Positions 26,105 through 39,758 of a DNA stretch of 64,000 bases are shown here, piece by piece. The stretch comes from Atopsyche davidsoni (lineage: Eukaryota > Arthropoda > Insecta > Trichoptera > Hydrobiosidae). The position numbers and the translations under genes are program-made. The DNA lies in contig JAILWY010000010.1 in the NCBI GenBank assembly GCA_022113835.1, positions 6,969,501 through 7,033,500 on the forward strand, written 5' to 3'. Numbering within the stretch: the first letter of the stretch is position 1; each line of letters opens with the position of its first letter. The notes beneath the pieces are model-generated. The model ran no database searches, was not told the origin of the DNA, and saw nothing but the letters and a program-made list of their open reading frames with translations.

Positions 26105-26345
26105 CATACGGCACATTCGAGTTGCACGGCAGTTCGTTATCAGCTCTCGGCGCTCGCTCACAATCGCCTGGCACTTATCCTCGTCAGGAGCGGGGGGAGG
26201 GGGCGTCGGTTCAGTGTGTCAGTGGGTCACGACCCACTTACGCCGGGGACGCCAGCCGCGGCCCGAGAGCGAGGAGTAGGAAACCATCGGCTAGCATGGC
26301 CGCCTACGAAAAGCTGCGAGGATCTCCAGGTCTTGGGGGCTTGCA
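26105..26345. promoter_or_regulatory. CpG-rich island, promoter-like, with a well-placed ATG
   Basis: CpG-rich sequence includes initiator-like GGCAGTTCGTTATCAG and TTCAGTGTG, then an ATG in good context (GCTAGCATGGCC, 26296) opening a 36-codon frame that ends at 26406. The longer 153-codon frame through this region starts in AT-rich DNA and looks accidental. Promoter function is inferred from composition. Confidence 0.33.
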
Positions 26346-26409
26346 GTCCAGAAATGTACTGCACGTGCTGGATAACGACTGTGCAACATGCAACAGCTTT
26401 TTCTAAGTC

Positions 26410-29400
26410 AACATTGTGACTTGAACAAACTATTCTTCCACTTCTGTACTTGAAAAAATCAACACGAATTTTTTTTTAATATTACATTCCAACGAAAATG
26501 AAATGAAATTCACTACGTAACTTAAAAAAAAAAAAAAATTGATTTAGTCGTGAATAAATGTAGCAATACACTTAATATTGACAGCAAATATATAATAAAA
26601 TTAGCAAAATAATAATGATAAAAAAATATGTTTTTTTGCAACTTTACTTTATAAAAGTATATTATTTTGAATGAACGATAGATGTAATTATATTCCTATA
26701 TGTTTTATTTTATTTTATTATTCTAAATTCAGGATAGACTGAATGTAGAAATGTTGCCGTGTCAAGTAGTCCTCAAGGCCGTTGTATATCAAATGAAATT
26801 TCGATTATATCCTAAAACGATTTTGTTTGATATTATTAACATAAATTTCCACACGAAAACAAAATGGCGCAATTTGACTATTAAAGTGAACTCGAATAAA
26901 TATGATTTTTTTAAGGAATTATAATATAGTTACGGAAATCTACCACATTTCAGTTTACGATTGTCTATTTAGTGTTTCATAGATTTTTTGTGTATTGCTC
27001 ATTTTCGCTTCTGACAGTATCTATTTTTTAAAATATAAATACAGTCGATTAATCGAAAACAGATTTTTTTTGCTTTTAGTCAAATGAGTTACAAAGTGTG
27101 CCCATAATGCGTGTTGCATACTAACATTATATGTATTGTGCACTAAAATCCAACGACGTCACAATATGTACTATAATAGGGATGTTATTGAATAAGGGTG
27201 TTAAGTATTGACTGGATGTTCAGGGGTTGTGTATAAAACCTAATTAAATAAATAAATATATTTATTTGATAAAATTTTAATACACACTGAGGACTCCTAA
27301 TTAAGAAGTTACTATTCAATCAACGATTCGAATCCTACACAAGTATTATAGTATATACAATTTGCCTGCACAGAGACTCGCCTCTGTGCGTAGCACTGTG
27401 GTACTGCATCAATTATAAACCAATAACAATAAATTATTTGCACAGTGATTAATAAATATGCAGCATGAAAGTACTCGGTATTAGCTGTAGATGCTTTCTG
27501 CCGCTATCTTTGAAGTAAAAAATAATATTTACATCATTTGGTTGATATTATAAAATGTGCTCAAGATAATATTTTAGTTCGTGTCTAATAAATAATTTTA
27601 ATATATCATAACGTATATTGATAGTTTTTCAAATTATAACGTCAATATAATTAAGAAGAGTGAACGAATTAAATATTCATATAACATATTAGCTTTCATA
27701 TATTCCATTTGGAGAACCAAGGTTTCCCCAAAACACCGACATGTTTATTATGATGTCACAAGTATGAGTAATTTTGCCAGTCTACAGGACGGCTGATTTA
27801 AAGCTTGCAGCCAGAAAAAAAACGCCAAGCGAAATGAAAGCGACAATTTTTATTGCATTCTCGTGGCGTTCGAAGGCTTAGAAAATAAAATCTCCCCGAA
27901 TTAGTTAGACTTCCATCATAAATTATTGTTAGTAACAAATCCCGAACTACCCAACACCTTGTACGAAAACCGCATTTTTAGAGCGGACTTTAAAATTGCC
28001 TAAATAAATTATTACGTATTCATCAAGCCAGACGAAAAAAAAATAACGCAAAAAGGGCTCCAAGCTTAAGTAATAAAATTGCAAAGTTGACAGGCAAGGC
28101 GTCAGAGTGGCCGTTGGTCGCGGCCATTCGAGGCATGTTTTGCAACACTGCGCCGGTGGACGTAAATTAAACTTAAATATTGCGATACCGGGTGCACAAG
28201 AGAGCCCGCATTGTTTAAACTACTATATAAGTTTTTTTGCAAACACGAAAAAAAAATTGGAAATCAGCCTGTTAACCAGGGCGAGCAAAATGCTAGGAGG
28301 CCCTTATATCAAGTAAATTCTTATTCGTACGAGTGTTAGAGAGAATTATTAGTACACACTTTCGTAATACTCAAGTAAACGCGAGCGCCAAGTTAAGTTC
28401 CCAAATATTCTTATTGTTAAAATGGCATTGATTTAAACAATAAAAACATATTAAATATTGTAGACAAAGACGGGTAGGGCTAAGGTCTCTCCGGGTAAAA
28501 TTAATTATTACGTAACTGTGAGATAAAACACTATTCCGGGCTAGTTCCATTGTTAGTGCTACATTCTGAGGATACCGAAACAAAGGGGCATGCAAGCTTA
28601 TATAAAACTGGTTCGGAGATTTCGTGGCGATTGGTAGTGGAGAGAAAAATAAAACGAAAGGCTCATAAAAATAAATTATTATTCCAAATAAGATAGCTTT
28701 TGCCACAATGAAACAGAAAATACATAAAACTAAAATGTTTTGGTTTTGTGGGTGTAAAATGTAGATAAGGCGCATATGCAGTTTTTACATCATCTTAATT
28801 TTTTGGATAGAGATATGTTCGATGAAATGGTCACCAACCTCCTATGAGGAGAGGCACCAGAAGAAGAAGATACTGTCTTAATTAATATTTCACTCAGTTA
28901 TTCAACGATTAAAATTAATATTTCCATGACAAATATATTAGGGTAGTACTTCACCTCAAGATGGCGGTTGTCGTTTGGTGGGTCGGCCCGGGTCTAGTGC
29001 ATTCGGTCAGTGGGTCACGGCAAAGTGGGGACGGGGGTGGATCATCCCTCCCCAGAGGGCTACAGGTTCGAAGTTAAGCGCTGCGGTCCCATATCGAGGT
29101 CAATCGAATAATGATGCATACAAAATATTCTATAATGGGCTTAGGGTGTATTATTACACGCCAGATTAGGGGTGGAGTATTGCATCAAGAACGAGGTCAA
29201 CGGTGAACGGTGAAGTTTAATCTGAATCAATTTATGCGTACTTGTGTCACAAGCAAGCTTCAATTATACAGTTTTGAAAACATAAAAAAAAATTCAAAAG
29301 TAAGTTTGATTTAAAATTGACCTATGAGATTTAGTTATGGATCTATTTTTAAAATTGAAATCATTGAACTTTCTACCGATATTGTATTGTATGTTCATAA

Positions 29401-31112
29401 AATTATCTGTCTACAATAATTTTGATAATAACACACATACATATATGCTAATGTGTGTATATAAATTATAAATATATAATTGATTGTTTTATTTTTTGAT
29501 GTAAATGCTGATGAAAATGCTGCAGGACGAGAAACCGCTCCGAGAGAGCCGAATGGAGGTTGACATAGGGCTGGGCTATACATCGACATGCAATTAAACT
29601 GAATCTGTCGAATGCGAGTCCACGAATTCCGATACAACATGCGGTCATCGCGGTGTCAAAACCACCGGGCGGTATGTACCTGACAAAGTGAGCCAAATAC
29701 GATATTAAATTAACATCGTGACGCAGCATATTGTTGGCTCACAATTAAACGCGACCATCCCAAATCGACGTGAATCAATAGCGAGCGTGCACCCACAGGC
29801 GCACTCGCCGAGGGTCCACCTGACATGAATACATATTTCAGAGCAATCTCTTGCGGCACGCCAGTCAATGAAAGATGTTGCGGCACTTCTGGAGGCATAA
29901 AAGCAACCGGTCTTCTGCCGGAGTGAGCGCAGTCCTATGTGACAATAAATATAGCTTTAAAAGATCTACTTTAAGTGTTACTAAAAATATGTTTTAGTAA
30001 ATAAATAAGGTAAATGAAGAAAGAGATAACCTGTTCCATAAAGATTTAGCAATGCAGTATCGTCGATTTTATATCAAAATTATACTCGGTAATTAAATAA
30101 CTTACTATGTATTCGAAATTTCAATTCAACTTGTAATCTTTGTATTATATGTGGTATTGAATAGAATTTAAGTTAGTAATCACTTTTTCGATATAAGAAA
30201 TAATTAGTATTCGTAAAAGGATGACATAAATCTAAACAGTGTCGATTCTATGTCGATTAGTTTACAAACGAAAGATACTTATAATCCGCTTAGCAAAATA
30301 AATAGTAAAAAATAACGATCACACGCAGACATTTAAATCATGTATGGAACTGTGACATCGAATTATATATCGTCCATGTAAATTCAATAGCCAGCGCGGA
30401 AAAGATACACGCCAGCCAATAATTTCAGTATGGAGTACACAATTTGTTAATAAAATTAATTGACTGATATATTGCGCCAGTGTCAAACGTGAATGTAAAC
30501 AAAAGATAACTAACACAAAAGTAATGCTAATTGGGTAATATGTTTTCTGTCAATTATTTAATTGGGAGTTGGCTGGTCAATATGCGGCATCATGATTTTT
30601 AATGCAACAAGAGAAACAATGCTAACAAGAGAAAAACTACACCAGATTCTCAAATACCGAGCTATTTTTTATATGAAAATCATAACATGCACATCATTGA
30701 TTATCAATGAATGGGTTAGGTATAATAAATCATCATTTCTATGTTATTTTCTTTAGATAACTACAGCTGCAATTTTAAAAATTAGGACGTGTGAACTCGT
30801 CGACCATTTTTAAATATATATAGTTAAATTTATTCAGTTCCTTCAATAATGCAGTGTACGGTGCAAATTATGAACAAAGGATGAATGTAAAACGAAGTGA
30901 AAAATCGTTTTATAATAACACTACTGCAGTTGGGAATAAAGCACACACAATATGCCAATCATTAAATAAGGTAATAATTTATTCCTAACTATGTATTTTC
31001 AATATGAATTAAGCTTATTAAAAAAAAAAAAACTTTTGAATTAACTTTATAAAAGTACCATCTAATAATGAATTAATTTTAGTCAAGTTAGATAAAAACG
31101 ACGAAAGCTGAA
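26410..31112. other. AT-rich non-coding stretch
   Basis: It holds the 28.8-kb retrotransposon tail and GC-enriched patches at 28970-29110 and 29500-29930. No recognisable exon; the minus-strand 134-codon frame at 28371-28775 has no domain. Confidence 0.45.
28812..28872 (+). mobile_element. Short 3'-end copy of the same RTE-like retrotransposon
   Basis: About 60 bp align with the end of the 35.6-kb copy: RDMFDEMVTNLL, stop, then GAGGAGAGGCACCAGAAGAA. Severe 5' truncation leaves only the last codons and the tail. It is identified by comparison with the longer copy. Confidence 0.6.
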
Positions 31113-31160
31113 TAAGAGGTAGGTCAAAAACAAAGTGTAAGAGGTAGGTCAAAAACAAAA
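31113..31160 (+). repeat. 25-bp tandem duplication
   Basis: The unit TAAGAGGTAGGTCAAAAACA plus AAGTG is followed directly by a second copy of its first 22 bases. It lies about 30 bp before MITE copy 3. Confidence 0.9.
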
Positions 31161-31191
31161 ATAGGGAAGTTTTCAGTTGCTTCAGAGGGCT

Positions 31192-31345
31192 TAAAGCCAT
31201 CTATACACGTCGCGACACTACTTGCAAGTCGATAGCGTTCTATTTTGCGTTGTAGACAAAAACCATTTAAAAAAAACCAAAATAAAGGAAGGCCATTGGC
31301 TGATCGGTCGCAAGTCGTGTCGCGACATGAGTAGAGGACTTTATA
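31192..31345. mobile_element. Fold-back MITE, copy 3
   Basis: It begins TAAAGCCATCTATACACGTC and ends GTCGCGACATGAGTAGAGGA followed by CTTTA. The centre holds AAAAACCATTTAAAAAAAAC and CAAAATAAAGGAAGG, the same orientation as copy 1. It lies about 180 bp from copy 4, which is inverted relative to it. Confidence 0.78.
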
Positions 31346-31528
31346 AACCCTCTACTACTATATTTTGTAATTACCCTTCTCGCAATCGAATCTTAATCTT
31401 ATCACCAGCTTCTACGGAGTGATGAAGGTGGCAAGATTCCGTTGGGAACATTCCATTGAAGGCCTTAGCCTGGATTGGTACATCATAATAAATAATCACA
31501 TTATTTTGTAGTTACTCCGTATAATATA

Positions 31529-31693
31529 TAAAGCTCTCTACACACGTCGCGATACGACATGCGACCGATTTACAATCAGCCCCTTTAGCTCCCTTTGTTT
31601 TGGGGTTTTTTTTATGGTTAAGTAAAAAACGAACATAGGACGCTATTGGCTAGTCGGTCGCAGGTTGTGACGCGACGTGTGTAGGGGCCTTTA
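31529..31693. mobile_element. Fold-back MITE, copy 4 (best-preserved ends)
   Basis: The left end, TAAAGCTCTCTACACACGTC, pairs with the right end, GACGTGTGTAGGGGCCTTTA. Inner arms carry ATGCGACCGATT against AGTCGGTCGCAGG. The centre (TTTGTTTTGGGGTTTTTTTT, then ATGG) matches copy 2. The flanking TA-containing target site is not resolved. Confidence 0.8.
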
Positions 31694-32519
31694 GACTAAG
31701 TTGTTTTTTTTACCTGGAACGTAAATGGGGAGATATTGTCACGTATAGAATTTTCTGAAAGCTCATTAGCATTCAGCAATCCTTTTTTCTTTTGCGATTT
31801 AAAAAGTTCAAGTTAATATGATTTGGTAGAAAATATACACATAATATTGAAGCAAAAAGCTTGATAATCTTGATTACTTTTAAAAAACAATTTTTTTAAA
31901 GAAAGATGATTTAATATTACCATTACAAGCCGACTAAGTTTAATATGAGTTGTATTTATATAATATGAGGAATATATGCTTGAACCGTATGGGTGTCTTA
32001 ATTTATACGGTGCCATTTTTACTCAGAATAAGGAGGTTTTATCAATGCTCAGTGCCGAGCTTATTGAAAGCTGTCAATGCGGCCACAAGCCTGATCAGCT
32101 CTTCTTAGAACCTTCCCCAGCGCCCAGCTGGGATATTTTATAGAACAACTAGTCTCTCTAGTCTTTAAAATGTTAAAAATAGTATAAATAATGCTTAATA
32201 TTTTCTTTTATTTTCGCAATCTAAGAAATTACTTTTTTTAAAAGTGTAATATTTTATCATGCATAGGCTCTTAAAGCACGCTACCAATACGGTTTGCTAC
32301 TGCTGATACGAGTCAGGACCCTAGATGAAAACGATAAAGCGTCCTACTTATTAACTGCAAATGTAAACTGCATGTCTTTGTGGTAAGAAAATATTTCCGT
32401 TGAAGTATTTTCGTAATAATAATAAAAGACTGCATTTTTTAATGTTTTTACTTGGTAGTAGTCTACACAGCGGTAGACACCTAGGGTATATTGCGCACTA
32501 AACAATTCATATAACCAAC

Positions 32520-32830
32520 CGGGCATTCTACGGCAGGAAGGTAGCCCGCGGTGGCGGACCAGTGAGTCCGAGAGGCTCAGGACAGAACGCAAGTAGGCGC
32601 GATTTTTTTCATTTGAACGTGAGAATTTTCGTGATTCGCATTGTTTAATTATGAATATAAAGTTGGGCCGAGAGTAAGGACGGCGATCGTCGTCGGCCGC
32701 ATAACACTTAACATTAATGGTGTGTGCTGGTACAATCTAGGCCAGGGTGAGCCGTGGCGGGCTTGCGTCAGTGGCGGCCTGAGCGCGGCCCGATACACAA
32801 TTCAATTGACTCGCTTATCGAGCGATAGCA
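32520..32830. promoter_or_regulatory. GC-rich patches
   Basis: Two CpG-enriched patches (32520-32600 and 32670-32830) are separated by AT-rich sequence. A donor-like CAGG|GTGAGC lies near 32744. No recognisable coding. Confidence 0.25.
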
Positions 32831-35589
32831 AGGGAAATCTCCTATTACAAAATATCACCCGGCTAGGCATGTTTTCTCCGAAAAACGACTTCATGATTTT
32901 TAGACAATGACGTTTACGCCAAATTCTACTGCAGTACTTCTATGATCAACATTTCGGTAGGTGATAATAATTACATATTGAACATTGACGAGCAGTTTGT
33001 TAGTACGATAATGTGCAGCACATCTTTTGATGGTCGTTAAACTTCAGAAAACAATTTTACTTTTTAACATTTCAATGTGTTTTGTTAAAGTTAAAATTAG
33101 GATAGCGGATTCTATAGTACCGCAATAAAAATTTAAAAAAATATATATATTACCCTATCATAAATCTTTAATTTAAGTGATCAACAAAATGAAGATGTAA
33201 GAAGTATTATAAGTTAAGTTTTGGGCATGTTTAGAATGAAAATGATTATTAAAGCTTCTCAATCTATCGGCCCCTTGCTTGGTGCAGGCCTGCTCCGCGC
33301 TGTTGGTGCACTAAGCATTCAGCATATGCGTCCAGATGCTGGCTGCTTCTTCGAGACACCAATTCACTAATCAAGCGAACGACTATAATCAATTAAATAG
33401 GTAATGAAATCAAGAGTAATCGAATGAAAAATGCATATTTCTTTTAAATTAATTTTTTTTTAAATAGCGATTGCATTGAACACGCGTGAAGGCGTCATTT
33501 TGAAACGTTACAATAATTGCCATTATAAAATTTACATTTTTCATAAACCACAGATAATAATAAGTATCGCAATATATAATATGATAATTTTCGTTAACAA
33601 CAATTACAAATTGTTAATACGATAAAATTAATCTCAAACAAACAGCTCTGTTAAACGTAGTTCGATTATTACACATCATAGTTGAGTGCTGAAATTATCA
33701 TTCGCAATTAGATTTCATTCGTCAGGTACGTAAATTGCATTTTTTTGCTTATCACGTAAAGTTCATATGAATTAAAATGTGAATGCATATTTACCATCGC
33801 ATTTTTGCACTTAGAGCCGAGAATGCATTTACGATACTGAAGAGCTAAATCAACAAACCACTGCTTGTTAACATCAGAGACGGGGGCGACAGTATCCAGA
33901 CAAGTTTTCTGGCACTTCGCCTAGTTCTGACAGTTGATCGCCATATGAGTAAATGCATTTAAATGTAAATGCGAAACTATCACCAACGATCAGTCTATTA
34001 ATGACGACATTATCAGGTAAATCGTAAAATAAAGCAAGTCGTCATATCGATAGCAGAGAATCGAGAACAAATTTGCACCTCGGAGGAAACGCGAGCCTTG
34101 GATCTGCGAAATGCAAGATATACGCTGTGTGATTTCAAAAACATCATTAAATAATTTATTCGAAGTACTTTTTTAGGTTTTGACAAAACGTGATTGCGCA
34201 ATATAAAATTAGCTCTTATAGATATATACGAAGTTATTAAATACAATTTTAACGGATTAAAAACCAGCGGACCTCATTTGCAATGCCAACTAACCTCACA
34301 GAGCAATGCATTCATCAATAATGTCACCAGTGGAAACAATGCACTTGGAATTTAGAATTACGGCCGACTGTTCTTACTATTTTTCAATTTCCAAACAGTT
34401 GTTTTTTTATGGACATGGATTCGCCTTATTACGATGTACACTCTTATAACTGAGCTGAAAGGGTTAACAGAATAACAATAAACCTTATATTTTGTTTGTA
34501 TAACGCCGTTGAATTGGGTTATGAGCAATAGTTAAATTCTAGAATTGATGAGTTTATGGGTCCTCTGGTGCATTTTTAGTTTCCGAGATTGGGGCCATCT
34601 TTAGAGATTTGCAGAAATTCAGGGATTTAAATTATTGAATTTAGCCCCAGCATCAAGACTGAAATGTCGGAAACATCAACTGAAAACGAAGCATTATGAC
34701 CAAGAACCCGGCAATTCTAATACTATCGGGTGCCAAAATTTACGAACACATTTATAGTTTAATACGTTTAAGCTAGCCAGTAAATATATCCAAGCAGACA
34801 AGCTAGGCTTTGGTCTCACGGGACAGTGGCAGGGTCTACTAATGGTTCAATAAGCCATGATTGTTTGATTTAAAATTTTAATGGTTACAATTATTTTATT
34901 GTTTAAAAAGATTTAAAAAGTCTTAACATAACATTTCATAATCAGTATAATAAGTCGGCAATCTTAAGACTAGAAGATCGATTAGCCAGTTGGACACTGT
35001 AACCTAACCTTTACATGGCAAGTTATTCTATTTTTATGGCACACTTGGCCCATTTAAATTACTAAAACTATTCTATTATAATTTAAGGATCAATAAAATT
35101 CAATCGATTGAGGTTAGTATTCATATTTGGCATTTGCTCTAAAGTTTGGCATTTAGTGTAAATTCCAAAAGCAAAATAATACAAAATAATTTATTGTCTT
35201 TCAACAGTATTATGTAGATTGCACGTAAATAAATTATCTCAATATGAATAAAAATATAAAAAATTAAAAAGTACTGTACTTAAAGATGTAAGATTCATTG
35301 AAAATTAGTTGTAATAAATTTGAATTCCGCGTAATCATAGCGTTAATCAGGTAGTTTTATATGAAACGTAAATACTATTTGGATGATCGGGATTGACGAG
35401 CAACCTATACGAACTTGACATTAGTATCCAGAAATCGACGCACGAATACTCAAAAGAGACTGCCCCATGCATTCGCATCTACTGATCGGTGTAAAAGAGA
35501 TAGTATAATTGAGTGATGTGTATGCGAGAAAGAACCAGTTATATTGCAATTTTTTTTGGTCATTAATTATGTTTTAAGTGCTTTTAAGA
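32831..35589. other. AT-rich non-coding stretch
   Basis: No gene recognised. Around 33480-33990 the motif GCATTT or AAATGC recurs in several contexts (for example GAATGCATTTAC and TAAATGCATTTAAATG). Confidence 0.4.
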
Positions 35590-35868
35590 TACCATGGGTT
35601 GACTGCGTCATAAATAAAAGAGTCTTGCACAGAATGCGCAAAGAAAAGGAACTCTTGACGTTGGGAAAGGGGCGGAAGGTCTCCTATTTTGGCCACGTTT
35701 TTCGTAACAATAAATATAGCATCCTACAGCTGATTGTCCAAGAAAAATCGAAGGAAAAAGGGAGCATTGGAAGAACGAAGTTTACGCGGATGCGAGACTG
35801 GCCCAGTATAGGGATATGTTTGGTGAAACGGTCACCAACCTACGATGAGGAGAGGCAAAAGAAGTAGT
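35590..35868 (+). mobile_element. RTE-like non-LTR retrotransposon, 5'-truncated 3' end of the endonuclease-reverse transcriptase ORF
   Basis: The frame encodes RVLHRMRKEKELLTLGKGRK, then VSYFGHVFRNNKYSILQLIV and KEKGSIGR. This is the C-terminal pattern of insect RTE-type endonuclease-RT proteins (RRM-KE-ELL--K-RK--Y-GH--R----LQLI--GK-EGKR--GR). The conserved ending (...ADARLAQYRDMFGETVTNLR, stop) is in another frame, so a frameshift lies near 35760-35780. The catalytic RT core is missing because of 5' truncation, as is typical of target-primed insertion. The shared tail (TGAGGAGAGGCA...) recurs near 28.8 and 44.9 kb. Confidence 0.78.
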
Positions 35869-36799
35869 GTGCCTTTTCTGTAAACATCAATATAATTTCG
35901 AATAACATTTACGTTTTTTAGATTGCTTGTGTGCATAAAATATTTTACTTTTAATTATTATGTGCCCCTCTCGGAATGCCACTAGCTTGACATGTGACTC
36001 CGAGGCAGCACACTGGGTGGACTTCTCTCGAACGTTTGAGTAATAACACTTTCAATACTTAATTATGAAGTTTATTTAATACATACATATATACATCGGC
36101 AAACAGCCGATGGTTGAATTAGATAGAATAAATGATTCATCCCGAGAGCATAGCTCGCTTCTTAGTGGACTTTGAAAACAGAATGATCAAATAATTACAA
36201 TGAAATAAAGAGACCCGGAGGCTCGAGAGCCAGGGCTCCGGCGGTAACGGCAGATGATTTTCAAATGAATCCCCTGACGTCCAAGCGGTCAGTTTTTATT
36301 AAGGAAAGATAAATAGTTGCATTTGTTAGGAATGCCATAAGAATGATTATACAATAGAATACTAGATGCATTTGGAAAACACGTCTTTACCCCGAACCTT
36401 TCCAGGAAGGAGTCGTAATTACTTTCTAGCTTTCCTTAATGCAATAAAATTATAAGACTGAAGTCGGTCGGTGAGTACAATAGTATTACAATATTTCCGA
36501 GAGAGTAGGATTATAAACAAGCAGGGGAAATACATAACATAATAAAATAAATAGTTTTGCGATAGAGTAAAAAAAATGAGCCGACATGGGTATTAATATA
36601 TTATTAAATTAATAGTAGGTTTGTTTATTTATAAGCAATGAGTTATAATAAATTTTAAAAAATTGATTTGCCAGTAATTAGAATAAACAATTGGTGAAGA
36701 AAATAGAATGCACAAATATATTTCCGAGATAACCTAAAATCAATTCCATCTGCTTTGGGGGAGGTAATACCGCACAAATAAATAGCAATTCTCCGTCTC

Positions 36800-37030
36800 A
36801 TTTCCCGCAGCAGCAGCTTCCGACCGCTGTCGCCGGGGGCCCGTGTCCTACTGACCTACTTAGCGGAGCCCGCGTGGGGGTGCCCCCTCCCCCACCCCCA
36901 CCCCGTCCTCCGCGGCCACCCCCGTGGAACAACAGGCTGCGTGCGCTACCCCAAACGCCGATACGGGCGCCGCGACGAATTTTCCCGGCACCGAACGCCG
37001 GCCGCCCAGGCGCTCCGAGAGACTTATCAC
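36800..37030. promoter_or_regulatory. CpG- and C-rich island
   Basis: It contains a C-rich run (36885-36925, mostly CCCCC and CCACCCC blocks) that makes the minus strand G-quadruplex-prone, followed by CpG-rich DNA. Pro/Arg-rich and Gly/Ala-rich open frames are composition artefacts. Confidence 0.35.
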
Positions 37031-39708
37031 AGGACAGAGATAGGAATTTTCAAATTCAATTAGTCGGTGTTGGATTACAAAGAAAACAATATTTAAATCA
37101 ATCATTTATTTAAGGTGTTATTGATGTTCATTTGATATAACGTTTATTGTCTAAGTTGTCAACATCTGTAATTCGAAAACAATTAATTGAGTTAGTATGT
37201 GGTTTATAGTAGTTTTTAACATACAAAACAAAAGATCTGAATAGGAAATATTTTAAGCTTTGCAAGGGTCTAAAGATAGTGTTTTTCTGTTTTCACCGAA
37301 TTATCTATATATTTAAGAATAAAAATATACATCTTGTAATACATTTGGATATAACAATAAAACTATCCTAAATCTGACTATTGGTTATACAAGTTTACTA
37401 ACAGTATACTTGTATTAATTACATAAGTCGAGTGCCTTGGCTACATTGCCAACATCTGCATGAAAAGGGCTTAAACGATCACTCGCTGTAATAACAGACA
37501 ATAAACTAGAAAATTACTTAAAAGTGCATGGCATGCTGGTAATAGATTATAATTTGTATTTTGAGATGAGATAGCAATGTCCGAGTGAACACAGGTTAGG
37601 TGTAATAACAAAATATGTCATGAACATTGTTGTATTCTGAGGATGCTACTAATATCTCTCGCCATTTTCTACCTATACATACGCAGATAAGCTCTAGTCT
37701 AGCGTAATCGATTACTGGATGAAGCTACCGGAAAAAACTCCGAGACGCTTCACTGTAAACAATTGAATGCTTATCACGTTAAACCTACTAGCCAACTCGA
37801 GCTTGAGGACTTGTTATTGTCTTCATAAATTACTTTCCGATAGAAGATCCGCTACTTAGAATAAGTTATTTCATCTTGTCAGTCGCTGTTCTTAGTTTTC
37901 TATCGTCAGTGTAATGTAATTATTTGTTTTGCTGCAGAATAATATAATTGAGGTTCTCATAAATAATTTTATTTTTTTTTCTCTTAATTTTTCTTTTCTT
38001 CATGATTTGTATTTGACATTTTTTTACAATTTTTTTTATAAACTGCAGCTTCGTGTAGCAATTCGTGCACGCAATCTTACTAATTTTTTAACAATATATC
38101 AAGTCTCTGATAAGAGAGCATAACACCATAGTTAGCGATTATTATTAGCAGTATAAAATTGGTTTTAAATATTAAAAAAAAAACCCCTTGGAAAACTTCT
38201 TCAACTTTTTGACGTAAATATTTCAAAATGAAATTACGACTATTTTACATCCCACACAACAAATCAAACATCCATGCTCTAAGCGTTACAAAAATTTCAA
38301 CGATTTTTAGTGAAAAGACTCATATAATGCATCACTTCAGATAGTAATAAGTACCCGCAGCAAATAAAAAACATCGTTGAAACTGAAACCCAGTACTTTA
38401 TCATCTCATCTAGATCTACGAAGGCTACACGCAAGAGGAAACTCCACCCAGAGGATAAAAACAATTTCTCATCATATCGTGATCACTAATTATTAACCTG
38501 TCACGTTTAGAAGAATAAGAATACTATTTTACAACTGAACTCACATTTCACTAAGCTTTTGTTTTTCGGTTCTTTTATCAGGAAATGCGTCGTGGGTATT
38601 GTGCAGCGGTAAAGAAAAAGGCTCAAGTTATTCCACACGAGGTGTCTGCGGCGTATCCGTTGTATCAAGTTGCAAGGTGGAGTCACCAATACCCTGACTT
38701 GGGGCGTGCAAAAGCTTAACCGCCGTGTTGCAGTTGAAACGAAGGTAGCGCTGTTGGCAGGGCGCGATTAATAGACGGGTGATGACAGGCCCAAAGGCGG
38801 TCCGCTACAGTCAGTTCACTAATTGAACAAGACACGTGGAATGACCGAAGCTGCTCCAAGGTTATTCTCAAGGATTTTAGATTTCACGCGGATTATTTTA
38901 AAAAGCCTCTTAAATTTTATATTTCACAATGGAGTTAAAAAGTTAGCAATTTTACCAGTTAATAGGCAAATTGAAATGGTGAAAACCAAAGAGTTGCGAT
39001 TTTGGTAGAATATAATAGTGTCGAATGATTGTTCGACTAAAATATTTAACTGTAGATTCGCTTTTGTTTTCCCTAATTCTCGTAATATTTGTGGTGTTGG
39101 ACTCTCGTTAGCAATAATGATCAATGTCAGTCTGCTGGTCAAATCGTAGTTTTAAAAAGGTTATTTATACAAATCGCCACATGAAGCTGTAGTTATTTCA
39201 CAAATTATTAATCTAGCAAATAGTAACCGGACGAGGAAAAATATTTTAATAAAGTCTAGTATAATATTTGAAACATTTTCCTTGAAAATAAGATGATCAG
39301 ATTGTTTTGTTATTAAAGGAAATAAACTAAATTTAAACATTAAATGAAATAACGAAAAAGTGTTGCAAAAATTTGTTTGAGTAATAATTTTATTTGGATT
39401 TTGGATATATTCCGTTAACACTTTTTATGAAAATCGTAAGTTTCATAACTAATACAATTGAACACACAAATAAATAAAGCAACACCTAATGCGAACTCGT
39501 TTAAGAATAAATAACGTATCGATAATATATGAATAAATTACCTGTGAACATATTTTTACTGTGCGTTTTTATTATTTTTATTTTACAATAGCTTTTACCT
39601 TATACCGTTGTACACATGTTAACAAAATAAAATAAACTGATATTAGGGTTACTAGTGGCATTGCTGCATCCACATGTGCACTGCCGGCATGCGTCAGACT
39701 CGTCGGGT

Positions 39709-39716
39709 TGACGTCA
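39709..39716. promoter_or_regulatory. Perfect CRE palindrome TGACGTCA
   Basis: An exact consensus CREB/ATF site in a small GC-rich patch (39680-39720), about 40 bp left of the second hAT element. Its function is unproven. Confidence 0.35.
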
Positions 39717-39758
39717 CCGCGTGTATAGTTAATAATTGAAAAACTCGTTCCGCTAGAT

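Larger units (their letters stand above)
35869..39758. other. Non-coding stretch
   Basis: Apart from the 36.8-kb island it holds moderately GC-rich, possibly repeat-derived sequence at 35940-36480 and GC pockets near 38600-38820 and 39680-39720. No recognisable coding. Confidence 0.4.

Noticed and set aside
25945..26406. 153-codon plus-strand open frame
   Set aside because: It starts in AT-rich DNA and crosses a CpG island with no domain, while two other frames are also open there; more likely composition than coding.
28371..28775. 134-codon minus-strand open frame
   Set aside because: Sequence is AT-rich and unlike any family I know, with no flanking splice or start context to support it.
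29060..29100. Possible 5S rRNA fragment (GAAGTTAAGCGCTGCGG)
   Set aside because: Only about ten contiguous bases resemble the 5S internal region; the rest of the gene and the terminator are absent.
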